The notes under the pieces are model-generated. The model was not told the origin of the DNA. It searched no databases and saw only the letters and a program-made list of their open reading frames with translations. 64,000 nt of DNA from Planctomycetaceae bacterium (GTDB lineage Bacteria > Planctomycetota > Planctomycetia > Pirellulales > Pirellulaceae), in assembly GCA_012729315.1 (NCBI GenBank), contig JAAYDI010000001.1, forward strand, positions 1 to 64,000, read 5' to 3'. Below, piece by piece: positions 8,507 through 17,805 of the stretch. A program made the translations under genes and the position numbers. Each line of letters opens with the position of its first letter. The first letter of the stretch is position 1.

Positions 8507-9498
8507 ATCTGTCCGGATCGTGACGACTCTTCAGCGGCGGCCAGCAGGGCGACGGCCGCACGTGATTCCTGAGGCGTAATCCGCGCAGGACGCTGGCCGG
8601 TCGCTACGCAGTCGGCGAAGTACCGCAGTTCGGCACGCAGGATGCCGAACCGCTGGCCGAACACGTGCGGCCAGTACAACGTGTCGGGCCGCCGGTTCCC
8701 TGCGCTGTCGTGGATCTCTAACCCCGCCTCGCCGCAATTGATGTAGATCGCTCCCTGTGTACCGATCACCTCCATGCGGGCGTCGATCTGGTAGGGGGTG
8801 CTCTCCGGCAGATGCCAGATCGATTCGATGACCATGATAGCGCCGCTATCGAGGCGGGCCATGGCCCAGCCGCCATCGGGGTACTTGTTGTTGCCCGGAT
8901 GGATCTCCTGGGCATAGATGCTCACCGGCCGGGCGCCGCTGAACCACAACATCAGGTCGCCGTCGTGGATGCCGTCGCCCATCAGGGCGGAGATGCTGTC
9001 GAGCACCATCCGCCCGACCTTCACGGACAGATTGCGCCGCGCGTGCATCGACACGATCTGACCGATCTCTCCGGCCTCGATCGCCTGTTTGGCCAACGCC
9101 ACGCGGGGGTCGAACCGGCAGATGTGGCCCACCATGAAGTGCCCGGGGGCCGCGTCCGCTGCGGCGAGGATCTGATCGCAGTCCGCGGGCGTCGGCGCCA
9201 TCGGTTTCTCCAGGAAGACATGCTTGCCACTGCGCAACGCATCGATCGCGATATCGCGGTGATCCTGGATATGGGTGGTGATGCCGACGACATCGATCTC
9301 CGGATCCGCCAGCAGCTGGCGGTAGTCTGTGTAGCGGCGCGCGACCTGGAACCGATCGGCCACTTCCGCCAGCCGCTTCGGGCGGCGGGTGCACAGCGCC
9401 GCCAGCTGGACACCGGGCAAGTTGGACAGCACCTCGGCATGGACCTCGCCGAACCAGCCAAGCCCGATGATACCCCAGCGAATGTCTTGCGTTTGCAT
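8494..9498 (-). CDS. Gfo/Idh/MocA-family oxidoreductase
   Basis: 334 aa, cytoplasmic. It starts IRWGIIGLGWFGEVHAEVL (GxGxxG NAD(P) site) and has the catalytic-lysine motif FLEKPMAPTPADC. The C-terminal half shows MGDGIHDGDLMLW, with the conserved His region. Members oxidise or reduce cyclic polyols and sugars; the exact substrate is unknown. Its start overlaps the stop of the upstream isomerase gene by 1 nt and is preceded by AAGGAG, so the two genes are coupled. The VOC gene follows about 30 nt downstream. Confidence 0.92.
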   Translation of the reverse strand: MQTQDIRWGIIGLGWFGEVHAEVLSNLPGVQLAALCTRRPKRLAEVADRFQVARRYTDYRQLLADPEIDVVGITTHIQDHRDIAIDALRSGKHVFLEKPMAPTPADCDQILAAADAAPGHFMVGHICRFDPRVALAKQAIEAGEIGQIVSMHARRNLSVKVGRMVLDSISALMGDGIHDGDLMLWFSGARPVSIYAQEIHPGNNKYPDGGWAMARLDSGAIMVIESIWHLPESTPYQIDARMEVIGTQGAIYINCGEAGLEIHDSAGNRRPDTLYWPHVFGQRFGILRAELRYFADCVATGQRPARITPQESRAAVALLAAAEESSRSGQIVYF

Positions 9499-10394
9499 TA
9501 CTGTGCGCTCCTTTTCGTGGCGAAGATCTGTCGCATTTTTGTGGCCGTGTCCCGCGCCAGGTCCAGGTCCGGCAAAACCAGGTTGGGCAGCCGGCTGAAC
9601 GGCAGCATCTCAGCCGTGATCGGACCCTGGTACTTGATCTTCTTCAACGCCGCTTTCACCGCGTCGAAGTCCACGTCCCCCTCCAGCAAGTCATCGCCAA
9701 ACCCATGCAGCACTCCCCCGGCGTCGTCCCGCTTGAAATTCTTGACGTGTACCGCTGCGATCCGCGACCCGAGTATCTCGATCCAGTGCTGAGGGTAGCC
9801 GGTCAGCACCACATTGCCGACATCGAAGTATGAACCGATGTGCTGGCTCGAGAACTGATCGATGAACGTGCACAGTTCGACCGGCCCCAGCAGGAACTTG
9901 TTCCAGACGTTTTCGAGCGCCAGTGTCACGCCGTGGTCTTCCGCGATCGGCAGCAGTTTGCGCAACGACTTGGTGGCGTTGTCCCACACCTGCTGGTACG
10001 GGGTGACCGGGACCGCAGGATCCCAGCCCACGTCGACCACGCCGGGGATGACCAGGATGGTCGGAACCCCGAGCCAGTGAGCCACCTCGATGTACCTCCG
10101 CGTGAACTTGATCGCGGCCTTCCGCTGCTCCGCGTCGGTGGAAGACAGCGGGCAACCCCAGTAGTTGCCGCTGGCCAGCGTCGCCACGGACATGCCCAGT
10201 TCGTCCGCGTCGCGCCGGATCTGCTCGCACGTTTCCCGTGTCGTGTCCACGTTGAGCACGCCGGCGCCGAAGGTCAGTTCCAGTCCGTCGTAGCCACAGG
10301 CCTTGGCCCGCTCCAGCGCCTCCCGAATCGGTGTCTGACCCTCGAATCCGCCGATCGTCCAATAGTTGATTTGCAGGACGTTTTTCATGTGCAT
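9498..10394 (-). CDS. sugar phosphate isomerase/epimerase (xylose isomerase-like TIM barrel)
   Basis: 298 aa. The AP-endonuclease-2/xylose-isomerase-like barrel begins with ACGYDGLELTFGAG and includes VTLALENVWNKFL, IGSYFDVGNVV (metal-binding Glu/Asp/His set), IAAVHVKNF and GPITAEMLP. The family includes 2-keto-myo-inositol dehydratase, hydroxypyruvate isomerase and ketose 3-epimerases; this member cannot be assigned further. It is the first gene of the minus-strand operon. The next gene overlaps its stop by 1 nt. GGGGGA lies upstream of the ATG. The divergent 230-nt gap to the next plus-strand gene holds the promoters. Confidence 0.88.
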   Translation of the reverse strand: MHMKNVLQINYWTIGGFEGQTPIREALERAKACGYDGLELTFGAGVLNVDTTRETCEQIRRDADELGMSVATLASGNYWGCPLSSTDAEQRKAAIKFTRRYIEVAHWLGVPTILVIPGVVDVGWDPAVPVTPYQQVWDNATKSLRKLLPIAEDHGVTLALENVWNKFLLGPVELCTFIDQFSSQHIGSYFDVGNVVLTGYPQHWIEILGSRIAAVHVKNFKRDDAGGVLHGFGDDLLEGDVDFDAVKAALKKIKYQGPITAEMLPFSRLPNLVLPDLDLARDTATKMRQIFATKRSAQ

Positions 10395-10624
10395 GGTCCC
10401 CCATCGTCGGTAAACACTACAGCGGTCAGTATATCAGTGTCCCACGTGGGTCCATAGTAGGTTCAGGCCGCGAGACGCCGGTCGCGCCCCGTTGGACACA
10501 CGCCCGCTGCAGGTCGTCCTCGGAGACGCGGGCCGACAGGTAACCTGGCACGTGCATTGACAGACGGGCGGTCAGCTGCAGAAAATGGCACTCTGTCACT
10601 GAACTTACGAAGGAGGACTCGGCG

Positions 10625-11662
10625 ATGGCAGTTAAGGTCGGCATTATCGGCATGGGATTCATGGGACGCATGCACCTGGCGGCGTATGGGCAGCTGCCCA
10701 AGGCACTAAAGGCACAGGTCGTCGCGTTTGCAGATATCGATGCGGACAAACGGGCGGGGCGCAGCGATGACGCCGGTAATCTCGGCGACACCGGTTTCAA
10801 GTTCGACGTGCAGGCGTTCAAACGGGTCTATGAGTGCGGTTTCCAGTTGATCGAAGACCCCGAAATCGACCTGGTTGACATCTGTGTGCCTACCCCCGAC
10901 CACAAGGACCTGTTTGTCGCAGCTGTCAAGGCCGGGAAGAATGTCCTGTCCGAAAAGCCGATGGCGGTCAAACCGAGCGATGTGAAGGCGATGGTCGCGG
11001 CCGGCCGCCGGGCCAAAGGCGCGGTGATGATCGCACAGTGCATCCGGTTCTGGCCAGCCTACGTGCTGTTGAAAGAGTATGTCACCAGCAAGAAACTGGG
11101 CAAGTGCAAGAGTCTGATCCTGCGGCGGCAGGGCAACAATGCGCTCTGGAGCCCCTGGTACTTCAAGGCCGCAATGTCGGGCGGGGCGGTCTACGACCTG
11201 CACGTGCACGATACTGATTACGTCAATTTCCTGTTCGGAAAACCGAACGCAGTCTGCTCCGTCGGATCGATCGGCGGCACGAGCGATCGCGGCATCGACC
11301 ATGTCGTCACGAACTACTACTATTCGCCGCGGAAAGTCGAGGCGGTCACGGCGATCGGAGCCTGGCATCAGCACAAGACCTGGCCGTTTTACATGGGCTA
11401 CACGGCCGTCTTTGAACGGGGCACACTCGACTTCGACATCCAGCGCCCCCAGCCGGTGATGCTCTATGCCGATGACGCTGCCCAGGAGATCAAGGTAGCC
11501 GCAACGGACGGCTGGTTCGAGGAGATCAAATACATGGTCAACTGCGTGGCCCGGGGCGAAAAACCGGCGCTCAACACCATCGCGTCGACTGACATCTCCA
11601 TGCGGATAGTCCAGGCCGAAGTACGTTCCATCAAGAGCGGGAAAGTGGAGAAGGTCAAGTAA
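10625..11662 (+). CDS. Gfo/Idh/MocA-family oxidoreductase
   Basis: 345 aa, cytoplasmic. [16 protein letters not shown] is the NAD(P)-binding start, [12 protein letters not shown] and [13 protein letters not shown] carry the conserved strand and catalytic Lys, and [18 protein letters not shown] carries the conserved His/Asp of the active site. It resembles myo-inositol or sugar dehydrogenases. AAGGAGG sits about 9 nt before the ATG. It is divergent from the isomerase operon, so regulation may be shared through the 230-nt gap. Its last 8 nt overlap the convergent cation-transporter gene. Confidence 0.92.
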   Translation: MAVKVGIIGMGFMGRMHLAAYGQLPKALKAQVVAFADIDADKRAGRSDDAGNLGDTGFKFDVQAFKRVYECGFQLIEDPEIDLVDICVPTPDHKDLFVAAVKAGKNVLSEKPMAVKPSDVKAMVAAGRRAKGAVMIAQCIRFWPAYVLLKEYVTSKKLGKCKSLILRRQGNNALWSPWYFKAAMSGGAVYDLHVHDTDYVNFLFGKPNAVCSVGSIGGTSDRGIDHVVTNYYYSPRKVEAVTAIGAWHQHKTWPFYMGYTAVFERGTLDFDIQRPQPVMLYADDAAQEIKVAATDGWFEEIKYMVNCVARGEKPALNTIASTDISMRIVQAEVRSIKSGKVEKVK

Positions 11663-12590
11663 CCTCGCGGTCCAACTCGACGTCGGAAAACGAAGCCGGG
11701 TCCTCCACCGGTTCCAAGTGCGTGTCGACCGTGGTGTCGCCCAGCGTCTGGCGAATGTCAGCCTCGATGTGTTCCAGCACTTCGTGGCCACGCTGTACGG
11801 TCCAGCACCCCGGCACCAGAACGTGTACCGAGACGAACCGGCGGGCACCCGCTTGACGGGTGCGCAGCGCGTGGAACTCGATTCCCGCCTGCCGGTACCG
11901 CGCAAAGACCTCCTCGATCGCCGCCTGCTCCGCCGCGGGCAGCGCGGCATCCATCAGGCCCAGCACCGACCGCCGCACCAGCCCGTAGCCGGTCCACACA
12001 ATGTTGCCGGCCACGGCGATCGCCACAAGCGGATCGAGACGCTGCCAGCCGGTCAGCGTGACGAGTATCACCCCGACAATCACACCGGCGGAGGTCCACA
12101 CATCGGTCAGCAGGTGCTTGGCGTCCGCCTCGAGCGTGATCGAGTTGTACTGCCGGCCGACCGACAGCAGGATGCGGGCCACGCCGAAGTTCACCAGCGA
12201 GGCCACCGCACAGATCACCAGCCCCAACATCGGCTGCGCCAGCGGCCGGGGATGCACCAGCCGCTCAATCGCGGTGATCAGAATGCTGAGCGCGGCCAGC
12301 AGAATCAGCGTCCCCTCGGCTCCGCTGGCAAAATATTCCGCTTTCGAGTGGCCATACAGGTGCTCCTCGTCCGCCGGACGCGCCGCAATCGTGAGCATCA
12401 CGAACGCGATCACGGCTCCCAGCAGGTTTACCAGCGACTCGGCCGCATCCGACAACAGGCCGACCGAACCGGTGACCCAGAACGCCGTTGCTTTGAGCAG
12501 GATCGTTACCAGCGCAGCAGCGATCGACAGCCACGCGTAACGGGCCAGCGACAGACGATTGGTCAGCGGCCTGACGGAAGGTTCTACCAT
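11655..12590 (-). CDS. cation diffusion facilitator (CDF) metal exporter
   Basis: 311 aa with about six membrane segments, then a soluble C-terminal metal-sensing domain. Transmembrane helix 2 has [12 protein letters not shown] and helix 5 has [13 protein letters not shown] (HxxxD), the metal site of CDF proton/metal antiporters (Zn, Fe, Co or Mn). The cytoplasmic tail contains [12 protein letters not shown] and TVDTHLEPV, typical of the dimerising domain. The start is uncertain: MVEPSVRPL at 12590 fits family length but has no clear ribosome site; the frame stays open upstream with no family similarity. Confidence 0.88.
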   Translation of the reverse strand: MVEPSVRPLTNRLSLARYAWLSIAAALVTILLKATAFWVTGSVGLLSDAAESLVNLLGAVIAFVMLTIAARPADEEHLYGHSKAEYFASGAEGTLILLAALSILITAIERLVHPRPLAQPMLGLVICAVASLVNFGVARILLSVGRQYNSITLEADAKHLLTDVWTSAGVIVGVILVTLTGWQRLDPLVAIAVAGNIVWTGYGLVRRSVLGLMDAALPAAEQAAIEEVFARYRQAGIEFHALRTRQAGARRFVSVHVLVPGCWTVQRGHEVLEHIEADIRQTLGDTTVDTHLEPVEDPASFSDVELDREVT

Positions 12591-12706
12591 CGCGGTAATC
12601 GCGGTATGCGTCTCGAAAACCAGCACCCCGGACAGCCCAGGCACGAATTGCCTGGCTACAGACTGCCCCTGGATAGTAGACTGTCCCCTGTGCACACCAG
12701 CCCATG

Positions 12707-12735
12707 GTACGGACTTGCCAGTGTACGGACTTGCC
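12707..12735. repeat. direct repeat upstream of CDF gene
   Basis: GTACGGACTTGCC at 12707-12719 and 12723-12735 (period 16). It lies about 120 nt upstream of the CDF start, between two divergent genes. It could be slippage, like the other short duplications here, or a two-site operator. Confidence 0.7.
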
Positions 12736-12934
12736 GGCCGACATGCCAGGGATGCGTTCGCCGTCGCCACGCCGCACGGCTAACAAGTAAGCTGCCACAC
12801 GGAATAGACCGGGCGCGCGCTACGGCGTGGCATGCGGGGTGCGCTGCCAGTACACTGACGGACAGGCAGGACAGTCATGGCAGGCCGGTGCCCGGGGCAC
12901 GCGGCGAGACCTGGGGTGGGAGGGCGAGTACAGC

Positions 12935-14749
12935 ATGGTGCGTTATCTGATCACGTGGTGGGCAGGCGCGGTGGTGGGGCTGGCGATCACGCTGAGCAGT
13001 CCGGCGGCCCGCGGGTACCAGGATCCGGCTGCGCCGCCTGTACAGGATGTGACGTTTACCGCTGCGTTCGACGGTTCCGCGCAGCAGTACGTGCTCGTGC
13101 CGCCCCCCGGGTTCGATCCCGGAGCGCCGTGCGACATTCTGATCGCGCTGCATGGCCACGGCTCCGACCGCTGGCAGTTCGTGCAGAATCCACGCGACGA
13201 GTGCCGCGCCGCACGCGATGTGGCCTGCCGCCACGCGATGCTGCTGGTGTCCCCCGACTACCGCGCATCGACCTCCTGGATGGGTCCGGCGGCCGAAGCG
13301 GACGTCGCGCAGATCATTGCGGAGATCAGGCAGCGGTACCACGTGCGCCGGGTCTACATCTGTGGCGGGTCGATGGGAGGCTCCGCCTGCCTGGCCTTCG
13401 CCGCGCTCCACCCGGAGCTGATCGACGGCGTGATGTCCATGAACGGCACCGCCAATTTCCTGGAATATGCCAACTTTCAGGAGGCGATCGAGGCGTCGTT
13501 CGGGGGAACGAAGTGGGAGATCCCGCTGGAATACAAGCAGCGGAGTGCCGAGTACTGGCCGGAGCGGCTCAAGATGCGGGTGGCCATCACGGCGTCCGGG
13601 CAGGACACGGTGGTGCCGCCGGACAGCGTCCTGCGTCTGGCGACCGTGCTCCGCGCGCTGCAACGCCCCGTCTTGCTGATCCATCGCCCGGAGGCGGGGC
13701 ATGACACCTGCTATGACGACGCGGTGACCGCGCTCGAGTTCATCATCCAGCCGGGGCCGGACGAAGTACAGGATGACTTTCGGTGGCTGCGCGGTGCCAA
13801 CTACGTCCCCGCCTACGCGCGCAACGACGTCCAGACCTGGATGGACTACGACCCGGCGATCATCGACCGCGATCTGGGCTATGCCGAGACACTGCAGCTC
13901 AATTGCCTGCGGGTCTTCCTGCAGGTGGCGGTGTATGAACACGATCCGCAACAGTTCCTCGACCGGTTCGAGAATCTGCTGAGCCTGTGCGCGAAACACC
14001 GGATCCAGGTGATGCCCGTCCTGTTTGACTCGTGTTTCGGCGAGTTTCCAGATCTGGACGGCTATCGGGACAAAGACTGGATGGCCTGCCCCGGCCAGAA
14101 CCGGCTGGGGCGCGAGCACTGGCCGGCCATGGAGCAGTATGTCCGCGACGTGGTGGGACGCCATCGGCAGGACCCGCGCGTGGTGATGTGGGATGTGATG
14201 AACGAACCGTACGTGACCTCCTTCCAGAGCGAGGCGGACCGCCAGGCCATCCACACGTTTCTCGGGCAGGCTCTGGACATGACGCGCCGGCAGGAACCTT
14301 GCCAGCCGCTGACCATCGGTTGGGAGACCGCGGCGCTGGCCATCGATCCGGCGCAGTATGCGGATCAGGTGGATGTGATCGCTTTTCACAATTACACGCG
14401 GGACTTGCGCGCGGCAGTGCGTGCGGCGCAGGCGGGGGCGAAGCAGCTCGGCAAGCCGGTGATCATCAACGAAGTGGTGGGCCGCCCGCACCAGTCGTTC
14501 GAATTCGCCATGCCGATCCTGCGCGAGGAACGCATCGGATGGTGCTTCTGGGAACTGATGCTTGGCAGAACCCAGTTCTCGCGCAGCGACCCGCCCTACC
14601 AGGGGCTCATCTATCCTGACGGCCAGTGTTATGACGCCGCGGAGGTCGCGCAGGTGATGCACATCGGCCGGGAGGAAGCGGAGCGGCTCTTTCCACCACG
14701 CCTGCCAGCGCCGGGCGAGCCGGTCCAACCTGCAGACGCCGCGCGCTGA
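12935..14749 (+). CDS. secreted esterase-GH5 fusion
   Basis: 604 aa. The ATG after GGGAGGG opens a signal peptide (RYLITWWAGAVVGLAITLSS). Residues about 35-265 are an alpha/beta hydrolase: oxyanion region HGHGSD, nucleophile elbow CGGSMGGS (Ser146), SGQDTVVP (Asp224) and AGHDTCY (His256). Residues about 285-590 are a GH5-like TIM barrel: RGANYVPAY, MWDVMNEPYV with acid/base Glu424, IAFHNYTRD, and VIINEVVGRP with candidate nucleophile Glu513, then WCFWELM. The predicted role is simultaneous de-esterification and cleavage of a beta-glycan (mannan, xylan or glucan). The substrate cannot be read from sequence. Confidence 0.85.
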   Translation: MVRYLITWWAGAVVGLAITLSSPAARGYQDPAAPPVQDVTFTAAFDGSAQQYVLVPPPGFDPGAPCDILIALHGHGSDRWQFVQNPRDECRAARDVACRHAMLLVSPDYRASTSWMGPAAEADVAQIIAEIRQRYHVRRVYICGGSMGGSACLAFAALHPELIDGVMSMNGTANFLEYANFQEAIEASFGGTKWEIPLEYKQRSAEYWPERLKMRVAITASGQDTVVPPDSVLRLATVLRALQRPVLLIHRPEAGHDTCYDDAVTALEFIIQPGPDEVQDDFRWLRGANYVPAYARNDVQTWMDYDPAIIDRDLGYAETLQLNCLRVFLQVAVYEHDPQQFLDRFENLLSLCAKHRIQVMPVLFDSCFGEFPDLDGYRDKDWMACPGQNRLGREHWPAMEQYVRDVVGRHRQDPRVVMWDVMNEPYVTSFQSEADRQAIHTFLGQALDMTRRQEPCQPLTIGWETAALAIDPAQYADQVDVIAFHNYTRDLRAAVRAAQAGAKQLGKPVIINEVVGRPHQSFEFAMPILREERIGWCFWELMLGRTQFSRSDPPYQGLIYPDGQCYDAAEVAQVMHIGREEAERLFPPRLPAPGEPVQPADAAR

Positions 14750-15404
14750 ACGCGATTGCCGTCCGGCAGCCGCAGCCCATCTGTGGACTGCGACGAACTC
14801 GTGAATTGACGGCGATGGAGTTGTCGGCGATACCCGACTGCAACGAGTGCCTGGCGCGGATTGACGCCTGGTTCGCCCAGGCAGTGGTTACAGCGCTATC
14901 TGCCGCTTGTCGAGGAAGGAACGTGGGCCTGGCTGGAAATTGGCGAATCCACGCCGCTGCGCGATTCGCTGCCGGCCGGGGTCGTGGCCTCTGTCTTTGC
15001 CAATCGAGATTTGCACCTGGTGCTGGCCAACTACGCCACAACGCCGGCGGGAGTGGTTACCGCCGACGAATTCACCGGCGTTGCGCAGGGCGCACCGGCG
15101 CCGCCACGCAAGAGCTGGAGCCTGCCAGGCCGCAGCCTCCGCATCCTGCGCTGGCAGCTTGCCGCGGACGCCTGACCGGCCGACTCCGCGGTCCCGCCCT
15201 ACTTGACCGCCCGCGTTGTTCCACCGAATGGGAGACTTGCCATGCTGCGGTTCAGGGAAACGCCACGGCCGGTTTACGGCAGGTGATTCGCACTGGATCC
15301 GGGCATTTGCTTGCTGTCTGGTTCGGCTCGCGATAGACTCAAGACAGCCGCCAAACGCCTGTTTCCAGGCACGCGATACGTTGCTTGATCGGGAGGGAGA
15401 TCGT
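14750..15404. other. 655-nt gap with one gene remnant
   Basis: Between the esterase-GH5 gene and the HzsA-like gene. A decayed reading frame is described separately at 14831-15175. The remaining 230 nt before 15405 hold no convincing gene; the only clear signal is GGGAGG 8 nt before the next start, and no terminator hairpin was seen. Confidence 0.6.
14831..15175 (+). pseudogene. C-terminal remnant of a secreted hypothetical protein
   Basis: The frame reads RQWLQRYLPLVEEGTWAWLE, later VASVFANRDLHLVLANYATT, and ends WSLPGRSLRILRW before TGA. This looks like the end of a larger planctomycete protein: a beta-sandwich tail with LPGRSLRIL as the closing strand, often seen after glycosidase-like domains. 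There is no ATG, no ribosome site and no upstream domain in frame, so it is probably a deletion remnant. A TTG at 14861 could start a 104-aa protein, but nothing supports its translation. Confidence 0.4.
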
Positions 15405-17786
15405 ATGGATCATGCGTCACCAGTTCTGCGCGTCATGGCGCTGGTACTGCGGTACAGTGCGTGGACAGTCCTGGCAGCGGGAATCCTGCCGCGCGCCGGA
15501 ACCGCAGCGGAAGTGGACAGGTTGACACGCATGCCGAGGTGCGAACAGACGGCGGTAGAGCCGGCGGACCTGGGTTGCGATGAGATTGTGTTCGTCAAAC
15601 GCAAGCCCTACTCGTCCGATCACTACTATACGGACATCAACAATGGCACGAGTCCGGATCGGTTCGTGCCGGACAACGGCATCTACATCTACAACGTCCG
15701 CACGCGGACAGAACGCCCGGTGGTGACGGCGCGCGACCTGCCGGGAGGTCAAGGCCTGATCGGCATGATCAGCCTCTCGTTTGACGCCACTCGGATTCTG
15801 TTCGACATGCGACCGAATCCTGATTCCGGGTTCCGCATCTGGGAAGTGAAGACGGATGGTACTGGGCTGCGGCAGGTGTCCTTCCCGCCGGCTGATGAAG
15901 CGGAGAAGGTGGCCCGCTGGGCACCGGGCTGGCACACCGACGACATCCATCCGTGTTATCTCCAGGATGGCAGTATCATCTTCTCGTCGACGCGCGGCGA
16001 ACATACGGTACTGTGCGGCGGATCGAGCCATCTGGTGGCACCCGGCCTGCATCGTATGGCCGCGGACGGGTCGCACGTGGAGCCGCTCACGAACAGCCCG
16101 GTGAGCGAGTTCTGCCCGGTCGTGCTCGCAGACGGCCGCGTCATGTACCATCGCTGGGAGTATATCGACAAGGGCGCGCGGGTGAGCAAGACCATCTGGA
16201 CGATGAACCCGGACGGAACGCGGCCCGAAGAAGTCTATGGCGTGGCGGACGACTCCACCACAATCTACATGTATCCTCAACCGCTGCCCGGCACCGACCA
16301 TCGACTGGTGTGCGTGGGGACTTGCCACTTTCCACAGGGCGGGTGCCTGGGCGCGATCATGCTGATCGACTACCGGAAGGGAGTGCGTGTACGCGGGCCC
16401 GATCCCGACGAGCCGGAGTACCGGGCGCGCGACGATCGGTACTCCGTGACGAACATCACGCCGCACGTGTTCATCGAGCGGCGCACCGAACCGGGATGGT
16501 TCTTTCTGACGGCGGATGGCAGCTACGTGCACGATCCGGATGGCCAGCACGGGCACTTGTATACGCATCCGTTTCCGGTCAGCGATCACGAGTTCCTGGT
16601 ATCGTACAAGGTCAACCCGGCCGACCACTACAAGGAAGTGCCGAATGCCTATGCGCTGTACCTGATCGACACCGAGGGGCGGCATCGCCAGGTGCATGCC
16701 GACGCTCAGCTGTCGTGCTGGCATCCGCTGCCGCTGGTCGCGCGACCGGTGCCGCCGAACGTGCAGCTGCCTCGCGATCCGGCCTATGCGGCGAGCAATC
16801 AGGCGGTCTGTCTGGTGAACAATATCTACGAGGGGATGGAAGGAGTTGCGCGGGGCGAGGTGAAATGGCTGCGCATCAACGAAGCGCTGCCACGCTACTG
16901 GTCCACCGGTCGGCGCTGGAATCCATCGTTGAGCAGTTCCAGCTGGAAGGCCGCGTTGTGGCCGCGCGTGCAGTGGGGAGTCGTGCCTGTGGAGGATGAC
17001 GGCTCCGCCTACTTCGTGGTGCCGGCCAATCGCAGCATCTTCTACCAGGCGCTGGATGCGAACTTCCGGGAGATCCAGCGCGAGCGGACCTATGTGAATT
17101 ATGCGCCGGGCGAAACCCGCTCGTGCAACGGTTGCCACGGCCAACGGCAGCATGCCGTGCCCCCTGTCGATGCAGCCATGCCGCGCGCACTGACCCGACC
17201 GCCAAGCGTACCGCAGCCGCAGCCGTGCGACCTGGTGGAGAATGGTGGAGACGGTCTGGCCGGACAGGTGATTCATTACCCGACCGACATCCAACCGATC
17301 TTCAACGCCCACTGTGTGAGCTGTCACGGCCAGACGGACCCTGCTGCCGGACTCCCGCTGACCGGCGATGTGACCGAATTCTACAACACGTCCTATGAAG
17401 AACTCGCCAGACGCGAGCTGGCCGGTCCACTCATCTCCGAGTTCACGTCGTTCCTGAAAGGGGACCAGGGCAACTACAACGGCGCGTATCTGCCCCCGCG
17501 GAGCCTGGGGTGCGCCACGAGCGCGTTGATCCAGATCCTGACGGATCCCGCGCACCCGCAGAACGCGCGGGACGACCATTCCCAGTTGCTCACGCCGACC
17601 GAATTGCAGATTCTCAGCCGCTGGGTCGACACGAACTACCAGTTCTACGGCTCGTACTTCGGCCGGCAGCATCCGCAGTGGGTCGGGGCGGACCCGGCCA
17701 ACCCCGCGTACGACCCGGCCGACTTCCGCCGCAGGCCCACGTTCGACGAGGCCATCGGTTTCTACGCGCCCGTCTGGCACCGATAG
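15405..17786 (+). CDS. HzsA-like beta-propeller/diheme cytochrome c protein
   Basis: 793 aa. The ATG follows GGGAGG by 8 nt and opens a signal peptide (ALVLRYSAWTVLAAGILPRAGTAAE). The first 500 residues contain propeller-type repeats (SLSFDATRILFDM, HPCYLQDGSIIFSSTRG, VVLADGRVMYHRWEY, IWTMNPDGTRPEEVYG). Two c-type heme motifs follow: CNGCH at residues 574-578 and CVSCH at 637-641. This order matches planctomycete proteins annotated with the hydrazine synthase alpha-subunit middle domain. No HzsB or HzsC is nearby, so it should not be read as evidence of anammox. It is probably a periplasmic redox protein, substrate unknown. Confidence 0.75.
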   Translation: MDHASPVLRVMALVLRYSAWTVLAAGILPRAGTAAEVDRLTRMPRCEQTAVEPADLGCDEIVFVKRKPYSSDHYYTDINNGTSPDRFVPDNGIYIYNVRTRTERPVVTARDLPGGQGLIGMISLSFDATRILFDMRPNPDSGFRIWEVKTDGTGLRQVSFPPADEAEKVARWAPGWHTDDIHPCYLQDGSIIFSSTRGEHTVLCGGSSHLVAPGLHRMAADGSHVEPLTNSPVSEFCPVVLADGRVMYHRWEYIDKGARVSKTIWTMNPDGTRPEEVYGVADDSTTIYMYPQPLPGTDHRLVCVGTCHFPQGGCLGAIMLIDYRKGVRVRGPDPDEPEYRARDDRYSVTNITPHVFIERRTEPGWFFLTADGSYVHDPDGQHGHLYTHPFPVSDHEFLVSYKVNPADHYKEVPNAYALYLIDTEGRHRQVHADAQLSCWHPLPLVARPVPPNVQLPRDPAYAASNQAVCLVNNIYEGMEGVARGEVKWLRINEALPRYWSTGRRWNPSLSSSSWKAALWPRVQWGVVPVEDDGSAYFVVPANRSIFYQALDANFREIQRERTYVNYAPGETRSCNGCHGQRQHAVPPVDAAMPRALTRPPSVPQPQPCDLVENGGDGLAGQVIHYPTDIQPIFNAHCVSCHGQTDPAAGLPLTGDVTEFYNTSYEELARRELAGPLISEFTSFLKGDQGNYNGAYLPPRSLGCATSALIQILTDPAHPQNARDDHSQLLTPTELQILSRWVDTNYQFYGSYFGRQHPQWVGADPANPAYDPADFRRRPTFDEAIGFYAPVWHR

Positions 17787-17805
17787 AAGAGACACCTATG
17801 CGACG

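Noticed and set aside
12875-14728. 617-aa open frame antisense to the esterase-GH5 gene
   Set aside because: Antisense shadow of a gene with two full active sites; its sequence has no recognisable domains.
15405-17786. Anammox capacity
   Set aside because: Only an HzsA-like protein is seen; HzsB, HzsC and hydrazine dehydrogenase are absent from the window.
15417-17795. 792-aa open frame antisense to the HzsA-like gene
   Set aside because: High-GC DNA leaves the antisense frame open; no ribosome site, no family motif, and the sense strand carries heme and propeller motifs.
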